Notes under the pieces: model-generated
What the model was told of the DNA's origin: nothing
What the model saw: the letters and a program-made list of their open reading frames with translations, nothing else
Databases searched by the model: none
Part shown: piece by piece, positions 49,122-58,992 of the stretch
How positions within the stretch are numbered: position 1 is the first letter of the stretch
How the letters are laid out: each line of letters begins with the position of its first letter
Assembly (NCBI RefSeq): GCF_002915595.1
Contig: NZ_PQGG01000040.1
Coordinates: 62,001 to 126,000, forward strand
Direction of reading: 5' to 3'
From: Zhongshania marina
GTDB lineage: Bacteria > Pseudomonadota > Gammaproteobacteria > Pseudomonadales > Spongiibacteraceae
DNA: 64,000 nucleotides
Position numbers and translations under genes: made by a program

Positions 49122-52100
49122 TTATGCCGGCAAAATCTTGCTCAGAATCTCATGTGCTTTGGTAAAATCTAACATCGAAATTGCTTCATCTAAAGCCTGC
49201 GCTTGATCACTAAATGTCGTCAAACCAGCCTTTAATTCAGCGTGAACATCCATTGCCCGCATATTACTTTCTTTCAATAGCTGCAGCAGTTCTTGTAGCT
49301 TTTCTGTGTCGATTTCCTTCTCAACTGCATCCGCAATTTCAAGAGGATCTAAATGATTAGCAAGATCCCCCAGCACCTCACTCGCCTGCCGCAGTAGCTC
49401 CTCAGATTTACTGAGTATCGATTCTATAACAGACACCTCAACAACGCTTTTTGCTGCTAATTCAGCCTCCGACAGCGATGCCGCCAATGCCTGCGCCCCC
49501 AAGGTCGCCGACACACCTCTTAGAGTATGCAGCTCACGAACCGCACTGGGGCGATTATTTTTGTGCAATAAATCCAGCACGCGCTGTACGTCATTGCAAT
49601 GCCGATCCGCAAACATACGCGCTTGCCCAGCATAAAGTTTGCGATTATTTCCCATCCTCAGCAGCGCTTCTTTAAAAACAAAGCCCTTGGGTGCTTCCGG
49701 CAATACGGCGCTATCTGGGACAGCATCATTTTCTTCAAGATCTGCTGTGATCGAGTTTTCCTGTCTGCCAGCGGCTTTTAATAAGGCATTCACCAACTCC
49801 GCCAACTCAAAGGGTTTCCCAATATGATCATTCATCCCTGCGGCTAAACACGCCTCTTTATCAGAGGGCATGGCATTTGCCGTCATCGCAATTATTGGCA
49901 AAAACTTAAGACCTAGGGTTTCACGAATTTCCCGCGTTGCCTCGTAACCATCCATTACTGGCATTTGTAAATCCATCAGCACCACGTCGAAGGGCATTTC
50001 GGCACGACGAATACGATCAACACCAAGCTGTCCGTTGTCGGCAACGTCAACCTCCGCTCCCTCTATTGCTAACAATTCCCGAGCCACCTGCTGATTAGTT
50101 ATATTGTCCTCAACAAGTAATATGCGCATACCAGACAAAGAATTTTTAGCCTTTTGAGCATCGCGAGGACCATCCTCTAAAGCTGCTGGCAACTTCCCAG
50201 ATTGCGCATCAACCACGGAGTTATAAATATCTGACGCCGTTACTGGCTTCATTAAGAAACCATTTAAGGGTGAATGTTCCGCATCGACGCGCTGGTCGAA
50301 TACTTCTCTGGCATGGGCGGTGACCATGACCAGACGAGGCAATTCCGAGCTCTCCCCCAGATTTCGAATAGCCTTCGCGGTTTCCCAACCGTCCATGTTC
50401 GGCATCATCCAATCTATAAAAGCGATATCAAAACGCTTACCGCTAACAAGGCTCTCCGCTATCAACTCAACTGCTTTCGCGCCGGATTCCGTCTCCACTG
50501 TCGTCCAGCCCAAAGACTCGCAGATGCCTGAAATAATCTGTCTTGCACTGGCATTATCATCAACCACCAATATATGTAAGTTTCTGCACTCGGGTGCAAT
50601 AACTCGACGCCCGGCTTCGATCAATTCCTGATCTGCAACCTTGTCAACTATCAATGAAAATGAGAATGTGCTTCCTTTGCCCAGCTCACTTTCGACCTCT
50701 AGCTCACCACCCATAAGCCGGATAAGTCGCTGACTAATAACCAGACCTAAACCAGTACCACCAAAACGGCGGTTAGTGCCAGCTTCTGCCTGTGCAAAAG
50801 ACTCGAATACCCGCTGCTGCTGTTCCTGCGTCATGCCAATACCGGTATCACGCACGCTAAATCCCAACACCAATTTCTGCGTACGCTCATACTGTATATA
50901 TAAAGACAACATCACTTCACCCTGCTCGGTAAACTTCACCGCATTACCTGCAAGGTTAATTAAAATTTGCTTCATTCTCAGCGCATCGCCCATGACCATT
51001 TTCGGCACCGTAGGGTCGATATTAAATAATATCTCAACATTCTTTTCGCTCAGATTCATGCTGAGAATCACCGCGATATCACGCAAAACATCGTCAATAA
51101 TTACCGGCTGAATATCGAGAATTAATTTGCCGGCCTCAATCTTTGAATAATCCAAAATATCATTAATTATTCCCAACAAGGCCTCCGCCGCACCGCTGGC
51201 TTTGCGTACATAATCCGATTGCCGGTCTGTCATATCGGTGTATTTGAGCAGGTTTAACATACCCAATACCGCGTTCATTGGCGTGCGTATTTCATGACTC
51301 ATATTAGCCAGAAATTCACTTTTGGCCTTGCTCGCCTCTTCCGCCACTGCCTTAGCTTCTTCTAGCTCCCGCTGCTGTCGTTTTTGTCTTGTTAGGTCGC
51401 GGGCGATACCTAGGTAGCCGATCACCTGCTGTTCGTTATCGTACAAGGTATTGCTTTTCAGCATCACGGGGAAATGCGAACCGTCTTTGCGAACAAAGGT
51501 CCATTCGCGCTCGTAATTCACATCACTAAGGATCTGATCACCCGTACCACCGGCCTTACTAAGGCGCTCAAGTTCAGGCTGAATTTCAGAAGGTTCAAAG
51601 AGCATCCACATTGGCTTTTTATCGACCACCTCATCTGCACTATAACCCAGCATTTTCTCTGCAGCGGGGTTGAACAGTGTGAGTGTGCCGTCGGGACGAT
51701 TAGTAAAAATAGCGTATCCCGCATTAGTTAAAATGCCATTCTGCAATGCAGCAGTCCGTTGCAGCTCTCTAGTTCGCAATTCCACTTGCTTCTCAAGCCC
51801 CTCATTCAGCAATACCAATTGCTTCTGAGCGGCCTTCACTTCCGTTATATCGCGGATGATATTTGCGATACCAAATATTTCGCTGCCCTCTCTCTGCACA
51901 GGCGATACGGTGATGGCAACATCGATAAGATCACCGCTTATGGTGCGACGCTGAGTAATAAGGTCAGAAACCGTTTCGCCTTTCGATACGCGGTTAAATA
52001 TTTCAAGCTCTTCAGAGAGCAAATTCTCAGGAACAATAAGCTCCGTCATATTCTTGCCGATAGCTTGGCTTGCTTTGTAGCCAAACATCTCCTCGGCGGC

Positions 52101-53264
52101 GCGGTTCCAACTCTGCACCACATCACTCAGTGATTTACTCACTACCGCATCATCTGTTCCATCAACAATGGCCGCCATACGTGCATTTTGTTGATCTGCC
52201 TGCGCACGGCGCCGAAGGTTGGCCGCAACGAGGTATAAAAAGACCAAAGATAGAGCGACAAACCCAAATAAAATGTAAAGATTAAACAGTCTTGCTGCTG
52301 CCACTGCATCATCAATTACCGTGTTTGGCGCGGTGACAACCAAATCAATAGAACGATTAGTGTCGTAGGTTATGGTACGCAATATTGCATGAACGACTTC
52401 TTGATTGTCTAAACGAATAAATGCCGAGTCGGTGTCGTCATCCCCAGTACTGAACTCATCAGACCAGCGATAATGTTTGCCCAGTTCAAAACCGAAAGCC
52501 TTTTCTTGCACAGGGTGTAAGAGAAAATCACCTTCACTATTCAGCACATAAATATTTTCGTAGCTTTCCAGCTCACTACTTAAAGTACGGAAAATTTCTT
52601 CCATATTTAAATTGATCACGAGTATGCCAAACACGCGGTGATTGTCATCAACAATCGGTGTCGCTAGACGCAGAGTAGGCACGTGGGGTTCTTCTATCTC
52701 GCCGTACTCGCGGTTTAAATTTATCTCCGAGACATACACTTCGCCGGCATGACGCGTAATGGCTTCTTTGAAATATTCACTGTCAGACTTTTGCTGCAAT
52801 CCGCCCGCTTTAATTTTACGAATGCGACCATCTTTACGGTCTACCCGCACCAGCTCCTTACCACCTTCGCTAACACCGATATAGCGCACCTGCATAACAG
52901 AGGGATGGGTTTCTAAATAGGACACAAAAATTTCTTGTAAGCGCTTTGACCATATTTGAAGAGAACTTTTTTCGCGCTCGTCAAAACCATTGTTGCGGCT
53001 AGCGCGAATAATGCCACTAATAGGAGGGGTGCCAGACAAAAAATAAGCGTCCTTTTTTAGCCTGTCTAAAGTTGCGAGCATGGCCTTGCTGCGGGCTGCC
53101 GCCACATCATCAAGATGTCGCTCCAGTGTGTTCGTTTGATTCTTGCGTACATTGTGATCCGAAATTGGAATCATCACTGTTGCTGCCACCGCAAAAATTA
53201 GCAGCACAACGACGATATACCGCCACTGCAGTGTACTCACTATCGATTTATAGCTCTTAAACAC
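49122..53264 (-). CDS. Membrane hybrid histidine kinase: Cache-PAS-PAS-HisKA-HATPase-REC-REC-Hpt
   Basis: I use the GTG at 53264 with GGGAG upstream, giving 1380 residues. In order it has a transmembrane helix near residues 15-33, a periplasmic Cache-type sensor with a second helix near 330-350, two PAS domains (about 365-480 and 510-630), and HisKA with FLANMSHEIRTPMNAVLG. HATPase follows with GNAVKFTEQGEV, VRDTGIGMTQEQ and GTGLGLVISQRLI. Two receivers come next (DIAFIDWMMPNMDGWE; VVLMDLQMPVMDGYEATRE), then an Hpt domain with LHTLRGVSATLG. This is a full phosphorelay in one chain. The next gene is a REC-GGDEF protein, a natural target. Sensor ligand is unknown. Confidence 0.94.
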   Translation of the reverse strand: MFKSYKSIVSTLQWRYIVVVLLIFAVAATVMIPISDHNVRKNQTNTLERHLDDVAAARSKAMLATLDRLKKDAYFLSGTPPISGIIRASRNNGFDEREKSSLQIWSKRLQEIFVSYLETHPSVMQVRYIGVSEGGKELVRVDRKDGRIRKIKAGGLQQKSDSEYFKEAITRHAGEVYVSEINLNREYGEIEEPHVPTLRLATPIVDDNHRVFGILVINLNMEEIFRTLSSELESYENIYVLNSEGDFLLHPVQEKAFGFELGKHYRWSDEFSTGDDDTDSAFIRLDNQEVVHAILRTITYDTNRSIDLVVTAPNTVIDDAVAAARLFNLYILFGFVALSLVFLYLVAANLRRRAQADQQNARMAAIVDGTDDAVVSKSLSDVVQSWNRAAEEMFGYKASQAIGKNMTELIVPENLLSEELEIFNRVSKGETVSDLITQRRTISGDLIDVAITVSPVQREGSEIFGIANIIRDITEVKAAQKQLVLLNEGLEKQVELRTRELQRTAALQNGILTNAGYAIFTNRPDGTLTLFNPAAEKMLGYSADEVVDKKPMWMLFEPSEIQPELERLSKAGGTGDQILSDVNYEREWTFVRKDGSHFPVMLKSNTLYDNEQQVIGYLGIARDLTRQKRQQRELEEAKAVAEEASKAKSEFLANMSHEIRTPMNAVLGMLNLLKYTDMTDRQSDYVRKASGAAEALLGIINDILDYSKIEAGKLILDIQPVIIDDVLRDIAVILSMNLSEKNVEILFNIDPTVPKMVMGDALRMKQILINLAGNAVKFTEQGEVMLSLYIQYERTQKLVLGFSVRDTGIGMTQEQQQRVFESFAQAEAGTNRRFGGTGLGLVISQRLIRLMGGELEVESELGKGSTFSFSLIVDKVADQELIEAGRRVIAPECRNLHILVVDDNASARQIISGICESLGWTTVETESGAKAVELIAESLVSGKRFDIAFIDWMMPNMDGWETAKAIRNLGESSELPRLVMVTAHAREVFDQRVDAEHSPLNGFLMKPVTASDIYNSVVDAQSGKLPAALEDGPRDAQKAKNSLSGMRILLVEDNITNQQVARELLAIEGAEVDVADNGQLGVDRIRRAEMPFDVVLMDLQMPVMDGYEATREIRETLGLKFLPIIAMTANAMPSDKEACLAAGMNDHIGKPFELAELVNALLKAAGRQENSITADLEENDAVPDSAVLPEAPKGFVFKEALLRMGNNRKLYAGQARMFADRHCNDVQRVLDLLHKNNRPSAVRELHTLRGVSATLGAQALAASLSEAELAAKSVVEVSVIESILSKSEELLRQASEVLGDLANHLDPLEIADAVEKEIDTEKLQELLQLLKESNMRAMDVHAELKAGLTTFSDQAQALDEAISMLDFTKAHEILSKILPA

Positions 53265-53503
53265 CCGATACTCCCGTAAACGCAAGGGCAAAAACAGACC
53301 GCATGATGACTATAACGCAATCGCCTAAGCTTAATAAACGTGGTCTTTTGTTATTGTCGCTAGATTAGTATCTTATAGACCTAGGGCCCTAAAGTCTCAA
53401 TTAGCAATACACTAGGATTTGCAAGGAATAGCCATCCAAAGCACGGAAATAACGGCGTTTTTGAGGGAATAGATAAGCGCTGTGAAAAAAGGTGGCAAGG
53501 CAG

Positions 53504-53532
53504 GAAGAAAGTGGGCGACACTCGCCGCCCAC
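53504..53532 (-). terminator. Terminator of the amidohydrolase-like lipoprotein gene
   Basis: On the minus strand GTGGGCG pairs with CGCCCAC over an 8-base loop and is followed by TTTCTTCC. It lies 9 bases after the stop codon at 53541. Confidence 0.7.
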
Positions 53533-53540
53533 ACGACAAA

Positions 53541-55739
53541 TTAGCGGTTAATTGTTCGCTCCCACATCTGTAAATAGACTTCTGCGGAGTTGTATAGGTC
53601 GGTTATGGCCTGCTCGCCACCCTCGATACGCACAGCCTCTACCCAATCTGCGATCATACCGTAGTGAGCCAAACCCTCGGCATTAATATCAAAACTGCGA
53701 TTACCCTCAGGCACAACTGACTGCTGAAAGGTCAGCGCTGGGATGTCAGCAAACTGCGCTCCCCAACCTTCTCCACTAAACAAGGTGAAAGGATAGCTGA
53801 CATTAACGGAATCGCTGCCGCGAGGCCCAGACTGCGTCGCCAAGCCATTGGTGTCGGCACCGTAGCCCATCGCAAAATCAAAGTTACTACTTTTGAGTGG
53901 GCGCAAGCGGTTTTGGTCTGCAACAAACTGCTTACCATTGCCCTTAGCGGGATACAAAATTCCACCAACGTCTAATATCCGCTTGACCTGTTCGATGCTA
54001 ATACCGCCGTGACCTCCGTGGGTAGATACCAGCGGATACTTTGGCGTTTTGGCTTCTGCCATCGCCAGAACATCATCTTTAATCGACAATTCTAGGTGAT
54101 CGATTTCAATTATCAGTTTCTTATCCATCATGCGCTGAAACATAAACTCGCCAAGTGCGGTTAGGCCACGCGCATTACACTGCCGCTTCGCAGTCGGATA
54201 AATCGGTAAAATACCTTGGGTCAGCTCCGTGAGTAAATCCGACACGGGATTGCCACCCCCAGAGGGATCCAAGGAGGTCATGATCGCGCCAGCCTCAAAG
54301 AAATAAGGCTGTTCAGGGCAATCATAGGTTTGCCAAAACTTGCCCGTATCAACAAAGTTGCCGACATTAAGTACTAAGCCGTCAAAGATCCCATTGCCCC
54401 CAAAAGCGTTGTCAAATTCGTGGATAGGGAACATCTCACGCACACCTAAATCGTATAAACGATCCATCTGCGCCGCTATCTCTGCCTCATCACATCCGTT
54501 AATTTCGGTAAGCCCGCCCGGTTGAGTTACATCGCAATTAAATAGATGCGAAATCTCAATACCAAGCACGACCGCAAGTTTGCCCTCATTAATAACTTCA
54601 CGTGCCGTGGTCGGATTATCGACAATTCGGAACCAACCTAGGCCAGGGCCACCTTCTTGGGCGTCAATATAATCCTGCATATCATGCATGAACTGGATCT
54701 GCGAAATCGCGCTCTCCATTTCATTGCACTTTTCTAGCATGACCATTCCCGCCGCATCGCCAATAATGTCGGCCAAATCAAAGCCTGACTGACTGGCAAT
54801 AGCGGCTTCGGATTGCAATGTGCAAAGTACTTCATTCTCAACCAAGTCGTTAACCAAGACTCGCAAACCCGCCAGCCACGCACGTTCAATCCATTTGTAA
54901 TACATTGCTTCATGGGTCAGCGCGTCGCGCTTAGGCCAGTCTACAAAGGTTGGCCAGCCGGCGGTGTCGTGCACTCCCAAGGGCATACCACTGGGGCCTA
55001 GTAAGTTGCCGACCAAATCTAAAGAACCCTGCGGGCCGTGTTCGGCTTCGCAGCTACCCATTGCCTCAGTAACACCAAAGGGGTGGAATGGCCGCCCAGC
55101 ATGCGCTCCACCTAAGAAGGTTGTCGCACTGATATGAGAGTGAACATCGGCAAAGCCAATAACCGGTGCATCAACGCCCCGCCCTTTATACGTAGTGCCG
55201 CTGACGTTGGTACTTAACTCTGGAAATGTTGCACAGCCTGTATTCTCCGCAAACTGGAATGCAGTTGCCGCTGGCGCGTCAGCCAGTTCTAATCGAGCCG
55301 TGCTAGGGTTCACCGCCAAAGCCATACCTGCTGCGAACTCAGACACCAGGGTAAAGTTTGTGCCCACGCCACTCACAATCCAATTAGACGTTTCAGACGG
55401 CGTGGCAGCACTTTTAATAATGCCAGCGGCAACATTTAAAAATGTGCCTTCGTCGTCATAGATGAGGTATTCACCCAGCGCCGTTGGTTTCATATAAAAC
55501 GGTGTCGCGTCGGCCAGCCTTGTCGCGCTAGAAACATAGTTCCCGTCGTCGCCTCGAACCACAAAACGGCCAGCGCTATCCCGCATCGCAAAACAGGAAT
55601 TTGCTAAAACAAAGTTGTTCTCAGCAAAACTGAGCGTGGGGGAGGAATTTCCCCGCGATGACGAGGATGAAGAGCCACCACAGGCTGACAGCGCCGCAGC
55701 AACTGCAATAATAATTCCTAGCCGAGAAAATACAGACAT
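53541..55739 (-). CDS. Lipoprotein with membrane-dipeptidase/amidohydrolase-like domain
   Basis: The 732-residue protein has a lipoprotein signal (IIVAVAAALSACGGSSSSSS, lipid Cys at residue 20) and a Ser/Gly linker. A beta-trefoil-like region (about residues 40-170) follows. Then comes a large metal-dependent hydrolase domain starting FADVHSHISATTFLGGAHAG, where HSH suggests a metal site. Later blocks are VLGIEISHLFNCD, IEIDHLELSIKDDVLAMAEA, YPLVSTHGGHGG and FAMGYGADTNGL, reminiscent of peptidase family M19. It is outside the cytoplasm, anchored by lipid. The substrate is unknown. It is single-gene and divergent from the multi-spanning membrane protein gene. Confidence 0.75.
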   Translation of the reverse strand: MSVFSRLGIIIAVAAALSACGGSSSSSSRGNSSPTLSFAENNFVLANSCFAMRDSAGRFVVRGDDGNYVSSATRLADATPFYMKPTALGEYLIYDDEGTFLNVAAGIIKSAATPSETSNWIVSGVGTNFTLVSEFAAGMALAVNPSTARLELADAPAATAFQFAENTGCATFPELSTNVSGTTYKGRGVDAPVIGFADVHSHISATTFLGGAHAGRPFHPFGVTEAMGSCEAEHGPQGSLDLVGNLLGPSGMPLGVHDTAGWPTFVDWPKRDALTHEAMYYKWIERAWLAGLRVLVNDLVENEVLCTLQSEAAIASQSGFDLADIIGDAAGMVMLEKCNEMESAISQIQFMHDMQDYIDAQEGGPGLGWFRIVDNPTTAREVINEGKLAVVLGIEISHLFNCDVTQPGGLTEINGCDEAEIAAQMDRLYDLGVREMFPIHEFDNAFGGNGIFDGLVLNVGNFVDTGKFWQTYDCPEQPYFFEAGAIMTSLDPSGGGNPVSDLLTELTQGILPIYPTAKRQCNARGLTALGEFMFQRMMDKKLIIEIDHLELSIKDDVLAMAEAKTPKYPLVSTHGGHGGISIEQVKRILDVGGILYPAKGNGKQFVADQNRLRPLKSSNFDFAMGYGADTNGLATQSGPRGSDSVNVSYPFTLFSGEGWGAQFADIPALTFQQSVVPEGNRSFDINAEGLAHYGMIADWVEAVRIEGGEQAITDLYNSAEVYLQMWERTINR

Positions 55740-55852
55740 AGTCGTATCCTAAAATTAAGCAATATCGCTGGCCCTGACGTCACCAAGCAATTTCACAATG
55801 ACGCATGCTATCATAATGTGTACTTATATCTAACAATACACACTAGCTGCCG

Positions 55853-55882
55853 TGTCAGAAGTCACATTTACGTACACTGACA
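55853..55882. promoter_or_regulatory. Inverted repeat in the divergent region
   Basis: TGTCAG (55853-55858) and CTGACA (55877-55882) form a perfect 6-bp inverted repeat with an 18-base spacer. It lies between the divergent lipoprotein and membrane-protein genes and could be a shared operator. Confidence 0.35.
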
Positions 55883-55986
55883 ACACTCTAATAGAAGTTA
55901 GGCGCCACAGTAGCATCTATTGCCAAGATCACCATCACCTTAGTGAGGTATGGCAAGCCAAGCGCTAATCTCAACAAGGCGATAAG

Positions 55987-57528
55987 ATGAGTCAATGCAC
56001 TAGCAAGCAAGCGCCCTCCGCCACACAAAGCAAGCCAGCTTTATGTGTAAATGCGCAATCTATGCCTCGCATAATCAAATATTTGGCGCTGATTGCGCTA
56101 AGCCTGCTTTATTGCAATGCATCCTACGGCCACTCATTCGGCCAAACCTACACTTTGCCAGTACCACTGTCTTTATATTTATATGGCTCCGCTGCGGCGC
56201 TTGCGGTGTCCTTTTTGGTGTTTGGGTATTTTTTGCGCGCTGACAATTTACAAGCCAATTCCAGCATTCGCTTGAATATTCCAAATGCATTGATTTCAGC
56301 ACTACGGTCCGCCAAACCGTGGGTACAAGGGTTCAGTGTATTCATGTTATTGCTATGTATTGCGACTGGCCTTCTTGGCAACCGCAATCCCTACGGCAAT
56401 TTTAATATGACCTTTTTCTGGGTGATTTTTGTACTGGCCTACGCGTATTTCTGTGCGTTAACAGGAAACAGCTACCAATGGTTAAACCCGTGGAAAATAT
56501 TGTCAGATGGCATTGGCCGATTTTATAAACCCTATCAGCAGGGATTATTCAATTGGCCTGCACGCTTGAACTATTGGCCGGCAACAATTCTGTATATGGT
56601 TTTTATTTGGCTGGAATTATTTGGGACGGCGACACCGCTATCACTATCTAAATATTTACTCGCTTACACTGTATTAAATTTGCTTGCGGCGGGCTTAGTA
56701 GGCATACGGAATTGGTATAAATACGGTGAGCTTTTCAGCGCTCTTTTGATGTTGCTGTCAAAAATGAGTTTTGTGTGTCGTCGTACAGCAAAGGAAAATA
56801 CTGAACCTAGCGCCGTTATTCAAAGCCCGTTTATACGCTTGAATCGATCCGCCCCCTCAGAACTAAGCCTGCTTGCATTCATTTTATGCATGCTAGCCTC
56901 AACGGCTTTTGATGGTCTACATGAATCACAGCTTTGGATACGTACATTTTGGGTTGACTTGAATCCTTACTTTCAACCTTATGTCGGGACGAACCCATTT
57001 AGCGCCTACCCCAAATTAAGGACGCTGTATTTAATCTATCAAACCATGTGCTTAGTACTTTTACCGCTAATTTATTTTTTAATTTATTATGGCTTTATTG
57101 CTTTAAGTAAATACATCGTGAATAGTAGCTTCACCAGTAAACAACTTGCTTTGCACTTTGCCTATTCACTGCTACCCATCGTACTAGCCTATCACCTAAG
57201 TCACTACTATCCATTAGTGCAAACACAGGGAATTAAGATCATCAGCCTCGCCTCTGATCCCTTTGGTATTGGCATGAATATTTTTGCTACTGCGGAATGG
57301 TTCCGTGCGCCGATCATTCCCAATGTGGAAACTGTCTGGCATGCACAGCTAGGTCTAATTGTGCTCGGGCATATTATGAGCGTCTATATTGCTCATCGCC
57401 AAGCGCTTGCGTTGTTCGGGTCGAAACGGCAGGCCATGCTAAGCCAAATCCCGATGCTGGTATTAATGATCGCCTTCACCGTCGCTGGGCTGTGGATACT
57501 GTCATTACCTATGGGAAACCCAAGCTAA
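55987..57528 (+). CDS. Polytopic membrane protein, similar to proteins annotated as fenitrothion hydrolase (FedB-like)
   Basis: The 513-residue protein has about ten to twelve predicted membrane helices after a poorly conserved N-terminus. The segment HSFGQTYTLPVPLSLYLYGS, then AAALAVSFLVFGYFLRA, is the part I recognise from a family often labelled fenitrothion hydrolase, a name based on one organophosphate-degrading homologue. LLGNRNPYGNFNMTFFWVIF and YQWLNPWKIL are also conserved-looking. Real substrate and activity are unknown; a membrane transport or reductase role is possible. An internal Met (MPRIIKYLALIALSL) would be an alternative start. It is divergent from the amidohydrolase-like gene and convergent, 15 bases apart, with DUF6482. 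Confidence 0.55.
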   Translation: MSQCTSKQAPSATQSKPALCVNAQSMPRIIKYLALIALSLLYCNASYGHSFGQTYTLPVPLSLYLYGSAAALAVSFLVFGYFLRADNLQANSSIRLNIPNALISALRSAKPWVQGFSVFMLLLCIATGLLGNRNPYGNFNMTFFWVIFVLAYAYFCALTGNSYQWLNPWKILSDGIGRFYKPYQQGLFNWPARLNYWPATILYMVFIWLELFGTATPLSLSKYLLAYTVLNLLAAGLVGIRNWYKYGELFSALLMLLSKMSFVCRRTAKENTEPSAVIQSPFIRLNRSAPSELSLLAFILCMLASTAFDGLHESQLWIRTFWVDLNPYFQPYVGTNPFSAYPKLRTLYLIYQTMCLVLLPLIYFLIYYGFIALSKYIVNSSFTSKQLALHFAYSLLPIVLAYHLSHYYPLVQTQGIKIISLASDPFGIGMNIFATAEWFRAPIIPNVETVWHAQLGLIVLGHIMSVYIAHRQALALFGSKRQAMLSQIPMLVLMIAFTVAGLWILSLPMGNPS

Positions 57529-57543
57529 GATGCTTTATACGCT

Positions 57544-57834
57544 TTACCCTAAGGCTAACTTCATACTCGACGTTGTCGCGGCGTCGGGCATCATGAGTTC
57601 GTCATTGGCAGAATGATGAATGAGCACCACCCTACTTCCGCAACCGTGCTCAAGTAAAGCTGCTTTTATTTCGGCAACACTACGACGGCACAAAGGCGTA
57701 TTGTCCAGCTCGAATATTCGCAGCAGCTTACCCTCCAAGGCTAGGAATGCGGTATACCGCCCGCCCTCTATCACCTTAATGACTATCTCTGTAATAGGTA
57801 ATGCGGCTAACTGATCTGTAAAAACTTTGGTCAT
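57544..57834 (-). CDS. DUF6482 family protein
   Basis: Starting at the ATG at 57834 with AGGTG upstream, the product has 96 residues: short, no signal, mostly beta. It contains VIKVIEGGRYTAFLALEGKL and RSVAEIKAALLEHGCGSRVV, followed by LIHHSANDELM. These match DUF6482, a small family of unknown function. A longer version from 57927 only adds non-coding-looking residues. The gene converges on the membrane protein gene with a 15-base gap and no terminator between them. Confidence 0.8.
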   Translation of the reverse strand: MTKVFTDQLAALPITEIVIKVIEGGRYTAFLALEGKLLRIFELDNTPLCRRSVAEIKAALLEHGCGSRVVLIHHSANDELMMPDAATTSSMKLALG

Positions 57835-58112
57835 TTTTTCACCTATTATTATTTGCGAATGGAATACAGCATATATGCCAATACACAAATACAAACTCAT
57901 TACGTATGCACTGCAGTAGTAGATCAACGCCCGTCAAACTCAACTAATTGTACAAATGCATATTTGGCTCTGCTGCCCAATATATGATTGCAAAAACAAG
58001 GCCAGCTTAAAGAATTTTCCTGTTCCCATTTTATGACCCCATTCAAAACCACTTAGTTGCATTTACTTTGATATAATTTTTTAACTTTATTTGCACTCGG
58101 AAGCCACGCCCA

Positions 58113-58928
58113 ATGTCTAGCCAACCAATACTTTGCGATGCCACACTTACTGTCACCAATCGTTACGCTACACTTTGCTTTGAACGCGATGATGTGCGCA
58201 ATGCACTGACCGGAACGAGCTTAATAGATGATCTGTGCAGCACATTGGAGTGGGCTAACCGGAACAAGGATATTTCCTGCCTTATCATCACCGGCGCCGG
58301 CTCTGCATTTAGCTCTGGCGGCAATATAAAAGAAATGCGGGACAAAGTTGGCATGTTTGGCGGAAGCCCCAGCGAAATCAGCGACAGCTATAAGAATGGT
58401 ATCCAACGTATTTCCCGCGCCATGCACAGCGCAGAAATAGTCACCATCGCCGCTGTAAATGGTGCAGCAGTTGGTGCCGGTTTCGATCTCTGCTGTATGG
58501 CCGACATTAGAATTGGCTGTGAAAAGACTCGCTTTGGCGAGACATTTATTAATTTAGGTATTATCCCCGGTGACGGCGGAGCTTGGTTCCTGCAAAGGCT
58601 CATTGGTTATCAGCGCGCAGCCGAACTCACCTTCAGTGGACGCATCATAGAAAGTGCAGAAGCACTATCTTTAGGACTGTTACTTGAGTGTGTACCAAAA
58701 GAAACACTCCTCGCCGTTGCAGAGCGCTATGCCAAGGAATATGCGAGCAAACCACCGCAGGCATTGCGGGCGACAAAGCGTTTACTGAAGTTAGCGCAGC
58801 GACAGGAACTGGGGGATTTTCTAGAGGTATGTGCCGACGTTCAAAGCCAATGCCATCAAACTGAAGACCATCAGCGAGCGCTAAAAGCCTTCCTAGACAA
58901 AACACCTGCGCAATTTGAGGGCAATTAA
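58113..58928 (+). CDS. Enoyl-CoA hydratase/isomerase (crotonase) family protein
   Basis: The 271-residue protein has the crotonase fold signatures: ITGAGSAFSSGGNIKEMRDK forming the first half of the oxyanion hole, AAVNGAAVGAGFDLCCMADI forming the second, and LGIIPGDGGAWFLQRLIGY. Relative to rat enoyl-CoA hydratase the second catalytic Glu (Glu164 position) is kept in AAELTFSG. The first (Glu144 position) reads Phe in GETFINLG. The enzyme may therefore be an isomerase or another crotonase chemistry rather than a standard hydratase. A TATAAT box lies about 35 bases upstream (58072-58077). It is a single-gene unit with a hairpin after it. Confidence 0.9.
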   Translation: MSSQPILCDATLTVTNRYATLCFERDDVRNALTGTSLIDDLCSTLEWANRNKDISCLIITGAGSAFSSGGNIKEMRDKVGMFGGSPSEISDSYKNGIQRISRAMHSAEIVTIAAVNGAAVGAGFDLCCMADIRIGCEKTRFGETFINLGIIPGDGGAWFLQRLIGYQRAAELTFSGRIIESAEALSLGLLLECVPKETLLAVAERYAKEYASKPPQALRATKRLLKLAQRQELGDFLEVCADVQSQCHQTEDHQRALKAFLDKTPAQFEGN

Positions 58929-58959
58929 TTTACCACGCACCGAAATGAAGACCAGTAAA

Positions 58960-58985
58960 CGCCACCCGATAAGCTAGGGGTGGCG
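58960..58985. terminator. Hairpin between the convergent crotonase and spoVR genes
   Basis: CGCCACCC and GGGTGGCG form a perfect 8-bp stem with a 10-base loop, 31 bases after one stop and 7 before the other. No T-run on either side; likely a weak bidirectional terminator. Confidence 0.5.
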
Positions 58986-58992
58986 CTACACA

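Noticed and set aside
53382-53391. TAGGGCCCTA palindrome upstream of the hybrid kinase
   Set aside because: A 10-bp palindrome can arise by chance and no second copy or partner site was found.
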